Shown: positions 15,001-25,879 of the stretch, in pieces
Layout: the number at the start of each line of letters is the position of its first letter
Position numbering within the stretch: the stretch's first letter is position 1
Assembly (NCBI GenBank): GCA_011947345.1
Contig: JAAVTG010000379.1
Coordinates: 62,001-126,000, forward strand
DNA: 64,000 bases
DNA from: Phytophthora quininea
Taxonomy: Eukaryota > Oomycota > Peronosporomycetes > Peronosporales > Peronosporaceae
Reading direction: 5' to 3'
The notes under the pieces: model-generated
Told to the model about the DNA's origin: nothing
Seen by the model: the letters and a program-made list of their open reading frames with translations, nothing else
Databases searched by the model: none
Made by a program: the position numbers and the translations under genes

Positions 15001-18000
15001 GGGGTGAATGAAGTAAAGTGCGTCTCCCCTCGCTCCAATATTGCAGGAGCTGTCCGACTGGAAATTGGGGCCAGCTCGTTAGACTTTGGCGTCTTTGCTA
15101 CTGACTTTAACTATTACGTCGACAACTCTCAATTGTTGCATCTTACACCTGTGAATGGAGTTATTGGAGGCGGCACATTGCTTCACATTTTTGGAAATGC
15201 TTTCGATGAGGATGGCACCTACACGTGCAGTATTGGTGGCGTAGTGGTGAGAGCCGAGTACACTAACCAAACGCACCTCGGGTGTAGAACACCTGCAATA
15301 TCATCTCCTCAACGTGTCACCGTTCGGTTTCAGATAATGGCCAAGACTATTCCTCGTTCAACTTGTCGTTCGTGTACGAAGAGCCTCTATACGTCACGAG
15401 AATTTACCCCGTTAGTGGTGATATTGAGGAGGACAACTTATCAACATTGTGGGAGGAAACTTTAGCTCTGGTGCTGAAAAACTCGTGTGTCGCTTTGGGG
15501 ACTCCGTGACAGAGGCCACAGTGTTTTCCGCTTCCACTGCTCAGTGTATAGCACCGATGTTGACACCTACCCAAGATGTGCGAGTGGCAGTCGAGATGTC
15601 GGCTAACGGCCAAGACTACTCTACTAGTGGGGTTGTTTACCACTACGCAGCAGCCCCGTTGTGTATTCATTGGAGCCCAATCATGGCCCTCTCCAGGGAG
15701 GAACCGAAGTCGTTGTCACTGGGATGAATTTCTTAAACACAAGTAGTCTGCGATGTCGCTTCGGCGTGCGGGTGACAGTGGCGGCATCATTCCTGACGTC
15801 GACACAGTTCACCTGCATTTCTCCCAGCGCCTTCGAAGATGGAGACGTCTACGTGGAAGTGGCAAACCACGGACTCTATGGAGACCAGCGCATGACGACG
15901 TCGATCTTTACAGATAGCAAAATGGTATTCACGTACGATCGCGATATCGTGACGGGCTCAGTGTTTCCTTCTCGTGGACCAATTCTCGGGAATTTTGAGG
16001 TTCGTATTACCGGCGGGCCGTTTAGAACGATAGACGCTGTGCGTTGCAAATTCGCGGAGATTGTGGTGGTGGCAAGCTGGCAAAGTTACGACGAGATTTT
16101 GTGCGTGGCTCCTCCACATTCGGCAGGTGTTTTCACGCTCGAAGTGACGAGAAATGCTCAAGATTATACAGATACGATGGTCCCCTTCGTCTACTACGTA
16201 GAGCAAGGCATCCGTGCGATTTCCCCAACATTTGGGCCAGCATATGCGGCTGGAACTCGAATCGACGTGAATGGAATGGGGTTCGTAAACTCAACAATGC
16301 TCGCTTGTAGATTTGGTTACGTTTTGACGCCTGCAGAGTACGTGAGTCCAACGAAATTAAGATGCAGAACACCGCCAATACCAGCTGAGAGCGGAGCCTG
16401 CAGGCAGCTCCATTACCAGAGTATAGCAACACGTACGCGGATCCAGACGTTGGAAGTCTGTACCTGTTTCCTGATGCTCACTATTACCCGCAGTACTTGA
16501 CTCGACTGGTCTCTGTTGAGGTGTCCAACAATCAGCAGGACTTCACACTCAGCGGTATCAACTTTGTCTACTACGAGGACGAAGTGCTGGAGAGTATTGC
16601 GCCAACCAGTGCGTTTGACAGTCTGGAGCCACTGGCAATATTTGCCCAAGGACGTAATTTCATCAACTCCACAGCACTTTCATGCCGGTTAGGCCTACAG
16701 GTTTTTCCAGCTACATTTGTGACTCCGAAATTACTGCTGTGTGTAGTGAAGAACGCCATGCCATATGATGACGCTCGACGTGGTCCAAACAAATACCACG
16801 ACATCGCTCTGCCAAGGCACGCGCTTTTCGAGGTGTCCAACAATGGCAAGGACTTCACCAATAGCCACACTGCGTTTGAATTCCTTGGGGTATGTCCTAC
16901 AGGATACTTTTGCCCAAAGCAATTGCAGGGTATAGGTGGTTTGGTTGCATGCCCTCGCGGTACGTATTGTCCGGGTGTTGGCAATACTGTCTACACACTT
17001 TGCCCACGAGGTACTTACCAACCGGAGACTGCTCAACCTGCATGTGTCCGCTGTCCCATCGGATACCATTGTCCTCACACTGGAATGCATGTGCCACGCC
17101 TCTGTCCAGCCGGATACGTGTGCGAAGTCACTGGCATTGAGGAAGCTGACCAACCCTGTCCAAAAGGACACTTTTGTCTCGAGGGAACCGCGACCACGGC
17201 AACTACTTGCACACCAACACCAAGCTTCACAGGAATGCTCGTTGCCTCGGTGGGCGCCGCAGAAAAACCAACTACTCTACGAAGACAGCGTAGCCGGAGC
17301 CCACTCGCAAACGTTCAGGCCCGTAAAAGTGGTTGTTGGCGCAACGAGACCGATGACTTGGGACTGCAACTCAGTTCGTATCCTACCCGGTTTTGGATGG
17401 AGCTACGACAATTGCCGATGACACCAGGGTCGCCTTTTACCGCACCACTTCGTGGTCGATTTTGCCTGGATGACTCCTGTATTAAACTAGCAGATGCCGA
17501 CAATTTTCACGTGGATGACCCATATTTCAACTACGATTCGCCCGGGTTTGCACTCCGCCGACCCGTTCCGTGTCCTGCTGGTTCTTATTGTCACCCGGGC
17601 ACAGCAGCAAGTGATCAACTCATGAAGAATTTCACGACCGCTCAACCTTGCTTTGAATCAATGTACTGCCCGGAAGGCAGCTCAACTCCGCGTGGATTTG
17701 GTGAATGCGCGCCGGGATTTTACTGTCCGTTTGGCACTCGTATTGGATGCCCCGCAGGGCGCACTGTCCACATACCGGTCATGTTGCGCCGCTGCCATGC
17801 CCACCGGGTACTTTTAATGGCATGGTTGCTCAAGCCAATTGTACGGCGTGTCCAGTGGGCTTTATCTGTCCAGGATACGGTCGCATCATGCCAGCATTGT
17901 GTCCGCCAGGATACGTATGCAGCAAAGCCTTGCTAGCTTCGCCGAATAGTTTGTGTCCACGAGGTTTCTACTGCCTGGAAGGCACAGCGACGTCAGACGG

Positions 18001-21000
18001 CTTTCGCAACGATACCCGTGTACGCCCATACCCGTGCAAACCAGGCACGTACTGCCTAAAGGGTGTTGTGTCTGACGTGGTGCGAACTGGAGACTATCGC
18101 TATCCACAAAACTGCACTGCTGGCTTCTACTGTGAGCTTGGGTCGTTCTCAGCGAAAGGGTCTGGGTTATGTCCGCCAGGATTTACGTGTCCAAGTGGAA
18201 CCGCAGTGCCGATTCCAACAGAGCAAGGAAAGTTTGCTCAACTCGAAGGAACCGTGTCAGCAGCTGAGTGTGCGCCTGGGTATTACGCTCCGACGATCGA
18301 GTCGACTGAATGTGTACCGTGTCCTCCGGGAACAAGTTGCGAAGACGACGGCACCGCCGTTGCGAGTATTTGTCCTCCTGGGTCTTATCGTGGATCGTTA
18401 GCTGCTGATGGCTTGGTTTGCCTTGCTTGTCCACAAGGCACATGGTCTAAGAACTGGGAATTACGGGGCGTCGAGGAATGCATTGATTGTGCTCCAGGCA
18501 TCGTGTGTCCGATTGACGGCATAACATTTCCGTGCACAGTTGAAGACTTACCTTACGTGTACACACCCGTGGTGGGCAATCTCACATTCACACAGTGTAT
18601 TGAGCGTGGCTCGAACTATTTCTTTGGCGTGTTACTTGAACCTTGGATCGACGAGTTAGGTCGCGGTGCGCATTTCTTGCCGAGCCGTGATGAAGGCCGT
18701 TGCTACGAGAATGATCAACCACTGGGGTCGGATCTATACCAACGACTATCAAATTTCCATGGCCCCCTTTACGAGATCAGTTCAGGTACCGGTGTGCCGC
18801 ATCAAGGCTATGGAGATGATGGACAAGACCCGGCGCCAACCATGTTTGCTCGAGGATCTCTGGCCATCGACTTACCAGTCTCTAGACCTTTTGATGCCTC
18901 ACGAAACTGCACACCAGGTTTCTTTCACAAAGAACAGTGGTTTCCGGGTACGTGTGAGGCCGACATCTTTTGCTCTGCTTCACTTTGGACGAAAATCACG
19001 TCGAATGAGCCGTTGGTGTCTCAAGCACAGCCATGCCCGGAAGGTTACGTGTGTGATATGTCGACTACATCCGATACCGCGTTTTCGCATCTTTGCCCGG
19101 CCGGATACACGTGTGCAGCTGGAACCACACCTGACCTGACACTTGACGCCCCTCGAGGCCAGCTAGGAGAACTCTGTCCCGCTGGGAAATACTGTGTTGC
19201 TGGGACGGCCGAATCCCAGAAAGAACGCTTTGATTGCCCTCAGGGCTACTTTTGTCCTACCGGTACTGCGAACCCGTTGCTGGGAGAGGTGGCAAATGAC
19301 GCTCTTCGACGGAGACTTCCGAGCAAAGATAGCAATCCATTCATTAACATCAACTACACAAAGTATGTGGGCGATGGTGACATTCGTGCGGTGTCACTAC
19401 ATGATATGCGGTGCTTTGATGGCGTCGACGACGACCTCGAGACTATATTCCGCTTCCGAAATGGATCTGGTAAGCAAGTGGTGGTTAATCGAGCCGAAGA
19501 GCGAAATGAGTTGTGTGCACGCGATCATAAGTGGAGGATGATCGAGTTCGCATTACGTCGCAATGATTGTGACTGCGTGGCTCAAACTAAAATCGTACGG
19601 CGTGTATTTCAATTGTGGAAATGTACAACTGCCCCGTCAGTCGCCACAGCTGTAGGGTACGACCGTAACCAATTTGGGTGGGCAGAAGTTCACAACTCGG
19701 CCATTCAATGTGTATTCCCAGGGACTTCAGGTTCGGCTGCTGTTGACTTGACTCTGTTGGTCGCGAATGGAAGCACAGGCGTGAGCTTTCAAACTTCATG
19801 GACAGAGACCACGACTGTTCATTCCTATATAGAACTCCAAACTCTGGTGAACGCAAAATATGCTATAGCTGACGTGCCGGTAGATCCGTATTTGTTCGAC
19901 TTGCACCATGCGATCGAGTTGGTTGATGCGTTTGGCGAAGAAACGCCTCAGATCTCTGGCTTTGTATCGGGCTCGGCTGAAGCCAGTGACAATGATCTGA
20001 TACGATTGGATGCCTGCGGTTGTGCTAAGATGCTGCTATGTCCAAATGGAACCACCTCAGACGCAGGCTCTGACGATATCTATGACTGCGTCAAAACTGG
20101 TGATGAAATACTAAAGCGAGTGATGCCGATTCCTTTAAAAAGTGACCGCCTAGCTAACGGTTCGGACTTTCAGGAGTTGACTGGTATTCCTGGGTATGGA
20201 CTGGGAAGTATCAGCTTAAATCCTTGGGAAGTTGCTGTCCTCACTATCAACACGACCCAGCTTGAGCGTAATCTCACGTACGGAGCGCACTATCAGATTT
20301 CAGCCTACCAAGACTGCAAGCCGTGTCCGCCACAGTACAAGTGTGATTTGACGAATGATCCGCCAAACTGTTCGTACCCTGACAACGACAACAGCACTGG
20401 CACACGACTGTATGATGAATGCATGGAAACCCACAACGGAAACGTATTCGTCTGTAACAATATGCCCTACTTCTGTGAGAGACGCACACTCCCCTCGCTG
20501 AGGTTTTGCAAAGTGCTGCGAATAGCAATGGCACGACAAACCTGGCTGGGTGTTGTTCTTGTGAGCGGAAGCAAATGCCGTACTACTTCGATGATGCCAC
20601 GACAACAGACAGAGGTTACCCAGACGACAAGCATGGCTACTTGCAATTCAGTATCTCTGCTCTTGAAAGCACAGTTGTCACCATTGCTATAGAGCTGCTG
20701 CACGGACTATATGTCCGCGACTTTGTCCAGGGGTTTACACAAGACCGATTCGATCTAACGATTTACACCCCTGCGCGTGCTTTCTACGCACCATCGATGC
20801 CTTCGACCGACAGCTTTCTTGCATTTCTGCAACAAGCTGATATGGGCAATATCATGCTACCTCTCAATCTGCCAGAGGAGTATGTTCGTGTTCCAGCCAC
20901 ACTTACGTACACTCAACAAGTCGCGACGACGCTGCTTCTTGATCGAATGTCCGATATCTTCATCGGAGATCCCCAACTTCCTGCAAAACGTGGATATTTG

Positions 21001-24000
21001 AGGAACTTGGAGCAGAACAGTCTTGGCGAGCTCATCTCTTCAGACATCAATGGGAGTACAAATAGCAGCGAAGCAGACTTGATTGTGGTGTCACCCACGG
21101 ATTATTTCGGACTCTACCCAGTCCCGGAGCCATTGGAAAGTATGCAACGTTCTGATTCTTGGTGGACACAAGAACTGGGCGGGTCGGATTTCCTCGCACT
21201 CCCGTATTTGCCTTATTTTTCTTCCTGTCGTGGCTTTGACTCGCACATTTTTCTATCTAAGATGGTGGAAACACACCCGGACTGTACACTAATAAGTTAC
21301 GACCAGACCGTCGAAGTCGACCAGTATCCGTGGAGGAAAAACTCACGCCAAATGCTGACAGGTGTCTGATTAGCTATACGGCTGAGGTCACATCAAGCTC
21401 GTCAGTTCTATCGACGATAGCATCTACAGCTTCGACGTTGACCTACAACAGCAGCGCTTCCACTACGACTTACCAAACATTTCAACGTGGAGTGAGTCTT
21501 TCCTGCATGTACGAAGAAAACCTCGAGGGTGGCGCGGAGAAGCTGAGGTGGTACGAAACCCCAACAGGAACGACACTGTTCTACGTCACGCAGCACCCTG
21601 CGGCATCGAATGATTTTGTGGCTCAAGGAGACCCGACGACAACAGGCACCAATTGGGGTCGTTCAAATACATTCCAGAACTACTTGGGGACGGATGCTCT
21701 CATTCCCGTTAAAGGTATTGTGATTGCTTGCTACTACAACCGGTGGTAATCTCTCTACGGCCACTAACGTCATCCTCATTGTTTCCTTTTGTTTCAGTTG
21801 GTGATGGTGCAGGAATGCCATTAGCCGTCCCCCAAGAAGTGTATCTGAATCTGAGTTACTATCAAGTTACACCAGGACTAAAACGGCTTGTCGAGGCAAC
21901 AGTGAATTTTGGAAAGCTGTGTGCTGTGACACAGGCTACCCAGTTGCTTGCTACGTTAGCCAAGAAGGGATTTATCCCTGCGCTATCAGTAAAGCGACCA
22001 ACAGACTCGCCTCGAATGAGTACCAGCTTCAAATTTCGTGGGAGCCGCTGGACTGGTTTGAACTGATGAATCTTTTCCAGTTTACGGTCGATGTTTACTT
22101 GGGGTTCTTCACGCTTGTTGCCATCGCAAGCATGATGCTGGGGGTACGTTATCCCACACTCAAATGCAAAATACGATAGATGACTAACGCTGGTTTGTTA
22201 CTGTCTGCAAACAGTTTATTGTCTGGATCATTAATCGATTGTTCACTAAGATGAAGCACCCTCCCAAGTTCCGAATCAAACTACTTCTCAAGAACGTGGG
22301 CTCACCTCCGCCCGTTGGTATCATTCTGGCGTCTTGCCCGATTTTTGTTGCCTGCATGCTCATTTACGTATGGTGGCATGTCCTCGCGTCGGCGACTCCA
22401 CTTGTCACTCCAAGTGCAGCATCGTTCGAGGCCTCACCTGGCGACTGGCTGGACCAGATCTCGTTGGACGCGACGCGCGTAGCGAAGTACAAACATGGTC
22501 GTGTGGGATTGAGTTTGATAGTGATCGGCTGCTACCTACTCACGCGTGGCGCACGACTTCTCATCCCCGAAACAATGGAGCCGAAACCCGAGGATAACGC
22601 GTACAAGGAGATGTCGGTCTCGACTCCCGAAGAACTATTTTCAGTCGAAATGGGTAAAGAAAAAGAGGAAGAGGGTGAGGAGGAGGAGGAGGAAGAAGAA
22701 GAGATCTGGAATCCACGAAGTTGGAAACTCGGCAACTTCCTGCTCACCACAATGTGTTTCATGGCTGCGATGCTGGTTTTCTGGGAGTTCTCGTACTCTC
22801 CCATGTTCACTGCAAACATCTACGGCTTTCTCGTTCTCTTCAAGATCCTTCGAACCATAATCGAGTTTGTGCTCGAGCACTTTCTTCATGAGAAGCTGCT
22901 CGTGCTTCCGTTTGCGGTAGTTCTATCAGCGTCCGAGAGTATGATGGCAATGGGGTCTGCAGATTTCATCGGCTTCTCCCTATTCTACTTCGTGAATTTG
23001 TCTCTCATTATGATGGAGCATTTGTACATAGCGCCGATGCTTCGGCGCATGCGTGCGTTGTGGCCGAAGTGGCGTCTAGCAATAAAGCGAAGTATGAAAA
23101 ACGACGACGGCGAACTCGTGAGCAAAAAGCCCAAGAACAAGCCGAGTGGGCTCAAGTGTGTGAACGTATTGACGCTCACGCAGCGGGGGTGGAATCGGTG
23201 CTGGAGGCGGTGGCCGAATACAGTGTGGTGTTCACTGAGTTGTTTATTGCCCCACTGCTGCTTGGTTTCCAGGCCGTCTTCAGTGGGGACACTGAAATGC
23301 CGGCAATGTATGGCGTCCGACAGACAGACTTATTCTATTACGCTCTTTTTCGTTGTTCATCATCCCCAGCAATTACGTTCTTGGCTGTCTCCAGCTCAAC
23401 ACGCTTGAGCTTCTGCATGGGTGGAAACTGTACGAGTATTCCGCTTACCAACGCCACCGCTTTGCTACTCGTGAAACTCGGTGGCCTCTGGCTCATGTTG
23501 CACCCGATGAAAGTCTCCATCCAAGTTGTCAGAGCCTCGATCTGCTTTGCTTTTCGTCACAGCTCTATTTCTTGCTGATCATCTACTCGGCAGGTATCTT
23601 GCTGACGATGTTAGGTATCACCGTTTGTCTTCGAGCAAGCCACAGCGTTTTTGGAGACCAACTGACACTTCCTATCATCATTCTAGTGGTTATCATGATG
23701 CAAGCGATTGAACAAGGGAGTATTCGTTTGGGTGATAAGCTACACATATGGAAACCACGGAAACTTGACAGCGGCACGCTGGACGAGGATCTCGCTGCTA
23801 AACTTGCATTAGGTGCGGGTAGACAACGAGAATTAGAGCGTGAGCGATTAGAACTTCAAGCTCTCAATTCAGAGAGATTCCGACACAGGTTTTGGAGCGA
23901 AATCGTCCGTGGGTGTTGCAGCATCTTGCCGAACTTTTCACTCCACGAACGTTGCAAGCAACCGATGGACCAGCAGGTGATGGTCGACCGAACTCGGAGT

Positions 24001-25634
24001 ACATCCGTGACCTGTACCATGAGCTCGTCAACATGGGCGAAGGCCGACGACTGAAAGGCGATCGGTCCGATATTTCGTCGGACGCAGAAGATGATCTGGA
24101 GAAAATGCGTCGAGCTTGGTCGAACGTTCCTGTGCAAGGTGCTTCGCGGGACTTGGCGTTGTACTGGTTGGCGCGTGCTCGTAAGCGACGAACGTTTGCC
24201 AAAATGGTAGTTGGGATCGTCGCTGCAAATCGTCAAAACGAGTGTGGCGTCTGTGGTAAACGCGAGGATGGTGGGTATACGTTACACGTGGACCTGACAT
24301 CCGACGAAGCAGCAAAGGAGCACGACCCACGCGCACTAGATCGACTGATCGACGGCTTCGAGACTGAACTCGGCGAGCAGGAAATGGACTCGGACCTGTG
24401 GAAAGCGTACTTCCGCAAACACGCAACCTTCCTCACTCTCTGCAACGTTTGTTTGACTGCTAGACAACAAGCTTTAGGAAACCAAGGCGCTATCAAAGCA
24501 GCAGCAGGAAGACGAAAATTACGCGCTGACGAGTTTTCAAGTGACGAAGGTAGTGATGAAGACGGCGGTGATGTGCCTTTCGCCCCTATGGTCGTAGCCC
24601 GTGGATCGATTGAAGGGCGAGTGCTCACGAAGTGGCTGTTGGCTGCACGAAAGCGCATGGGCGGGACCTTCCCGAGACCTGAAGCACAAGACGAGATGGA
24701 GCGATATGCGCGCAAGCTCAAGCGTTCGCGTCGACGTGCTGGTAAGAAAGATCACGTAGATTCAGATGAGGAAGGCAAAGACCCGTCCAAACGTTGGCGA
24801 CTGGAACTGAACGAAGCTGCTCGAGCTCTGGCGATTCGTTGGGTCTGGCAGGCTCGAGACGCCCGTGACGCAATTTTCCGTCGGAGAGCAGCAGAACTAC
24901 GTGAACAGGTGCAGACGCTTAACGACCAAATCGTCGAAGCCGACGACTGGTTCTTCGGACGAGAACTTCGTGACGCAGGATTGGGACTGCGTGACGATGG
25001 CGACCACCTTTCAGAGGAACAAGCTCAAGTCGATGAGGAACTTGCGCAGAAGATTCGAGCTACCGAGCGAGACGTTGAGGCCTTCGTTGGAGAGAAGCAG
25101 GCTGCCAATGCAGCCGAGGAGCGAGTGTTTGCCGAAATGCTGGCAAAGGAACGTGAAGATGGCCAAGAACGACTAGCAGCTCGTGAGCTTGAGCTTCTTG
25201 AAGCCTACAAACAGAAAGAAGCAGAGTTTGCTGCCGCTCAACGTGCGGCTCGTGAAGCTGGAGAATTGGTGCCAGCTCTGGTGGCTGAGCACCGAACGTA
25301 CCTCGCCAAAATGACTGAAGACCGAGCAGCTGAGTTGGAAGCGATGCAAGAGGCAGCACGAGCCAAAACACAGCAGAAAGAAGACGCGTTTGCACGGAAG
25401 TTGGCGTTGGCTGAAGCTGCTGTAACGAGTCGACGGGCGCTTGCCCAACACCGCGTGCTATCGCTGCGTAAAGAAGCTCGTGCAGTGGTTTGTGCTCGAG
25501 AGCTGGCGTGGCAGGCCAAAGCGCGCGCCTGGATCGATCGTGCATCACGAAAGGTTGAGGTGAAGAAACAGGAAGACGCTGAGGCTGAGCTTAATGATAA
25601 ACGGCGCCGCAAACGTGTACTGCTCGCGACATGA
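1..25634 (+). CDS. Giant IPT/TIG-repeat, GCC2/GCC3, multi-pass membrane protein (5' end outside window)
   Basis: The frame is open from base 1 with no start, so the N-terminus lies upstream. About 8,000 residues are visible. From the N-terminus they comprise a very long array of IPT/TIG Ig-like domains (to about 16880), a cysteine-rich GCC2/GCC3 section (about 16881-20520), a poorly recognised extracellular stretch, membrane spans from about 22080, and a cytosolic tail ending at TGA 25632-25634. Likely introns with good junctions are 3335-3394, 3665-3714, 21715-21797 and 22144-22214. The coding frame steps about two dozen times, always as if one base were missing, for example near 1458, 1700, 3000, 4810, 5490, 6915, 8165, 8465, 10560, 13435, 13730, 15000, 16495, 17750, 20510, 21330, 23100, 23350 and 23890. 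By family knowledge TIG arrays occur in plexin/Met-type receptors and fibrocystin. Here the role is inferred as a cell-surface adhesion or receptor protein. A pseudogene is the alternative, but conservation of the repeat pattern throughout argues against it. Confidence 0.85.
3335..3394 (+). other. Intron in the giant TIG gene
   Basis: Donor GTAAGA at 3335 and acceptor AACGTAG ending at 3394 give a 60-base intron with a CTAAC/CTGAC-like branch sequence inside. Its removal joins a TIG exit strand (EFEYI) to an A-E-P continuation typical of the next repeat. Confidence 0.7.
3665..3714 (+). other. Intron in the giant TIG gene
   Basis: Donor GTAAGG at 3665 and acceptor TTGACAG ending at 3714 define a 50-base T-rich intron. 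It follows the TIG exit strand AFTYT and contains an in-frame stop, so it must be removed for the frame to continue. Confidence 0.75.
16881..20520 (+). other. Cysteine-rich GCC2/GCC3 (ephrin-receptor-like) section of the giant protein
   Basis: Directly after the last TIG unit come tandem modules of the form CPxGxYCPxG...CPxGTYQP...CxxCPxGYxC, clear at 16890-17220, 17560-18540 and 18900-19290. This is the GCC2/GCC3 or ephrin-receptor-like pattern, seen by family knowledge in large surface proteins of protists and in some ABCG transporters. Less regular cysteine-containing sequence continues to about 20520 (CKPCPPQYKCD near 20320). A frame step lies near 17750. These modules are likely extracellular, disulfide-bonded and positioned between the TIG array and the membrane. 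Confidence 0.8.
21715..21797 (+). other. Intron in the giant TIG gene
   Basis: Donor GTATTG at 21715 and acceptor TTTGTTTCAG ending at 21797 give an 83-base intron with a CTAAC branch-like element. Splicing joins ...PVK to VGDGAGMP in frame, removing a stop. Confidence 0.8.
22144..22214 (+). other. Intron in the giant TIG gene, inside the first membrane span
   Basis: Donor GTACGT at 22144 and acceptor GCAAACAG ending at 22214 with a TGACTAAC branch element give a 71-base intron. Splicing joins MMLG to FIVWIINRLF and so completes a hydrophobic segment. Confidence 0.85.
22655..22706 (+). repeat. Purine (GAG/GAA) run encoding poly-Glu
   Basis: An almost uninterrupted purine tract made of GAG, GAA and AAA codons encodes an acidic loop between two membrane spans of the giant protein. 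It is a likely length-variable simple repeat. Confidence 0.8.
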
Positions 25635-25879
25635 GGACAGCACCGTAAATGTATACAAGTAGATCTCTTCCTGTGCGTTTGTTCGTTTGCTCTAGCGATG
25701 GTTGCTGGGCCAGGAAATGACAGGAGTCGCTTTGGCTGGGCAGCAACGTTTTAGCTTTTGTGGGCTGACGGCAGCTTAGTAACAGGATCTTGGACCACCA
25801 AGTACAGGGCTAGAGACTTGTTATTGCGAGGAAGTGGGCGCTGCTCAATGATACATACATGATGGTCGTCCAAATCCAC

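Larger units (their letters stand above)
1..16880 (+). other. IPT/TIG Ig-like repeat array of the giant protein
   Basis: A unit of roughly 90-100 residues recurs throughout. It has a P-x-x-G-x-x-x-GGT start (for example GPAIGGTHVNITGKNF near 370-420), a C-x-FG(D/x) strand, a second cysteine in a C-x-x-P or C-x-(A/T)P motif, then VSxNGxDF and a FxYYxxP exit into the next unit. At this spacing there should be some 50-60 units; that count is an estimate from length. Two conserved cysteines per unit and many N-x-S/T sequons fit an extracellular location. The section from about 3030 to 3720 is the most disrupted, with at least four frame steps plus two introns inside 700 bp. Confidence 0.85.
22060..25634 (+). 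other. Membrane spans and cytosolic coiled-coil tail of the giant protein
   Basis: Hydrophobic segments lie at about 22085-22240 (split by an intron), 22310-22385, 22500-22560, 22735-22835, 22905-23010, 23230-23290 and 23570-23710. A run of acidic residues at 22655-22706 sits in one loop. After the last span (LPIIILVVIMMQAI) come a basic amphipathic stretch, a paired C-x2-C module (Cys codons at 24243, 24252, 24441 and 24450), and a long Glu/Ala/Arg-rich coiled coil (about 24850-25630). Frame steps lie near 23100, 23350 and 23890. I infer that the tail couples the ectodomain to an internal scaffold. Topology is not determined. Confidence 0.7.

Noticed and set aside
22641..22889. Minus-strand frame with Leu/Phe runs at the GAG repeat
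   Set aside because: It is simply the complement of the poly-Glu coding tract of the giant gene.
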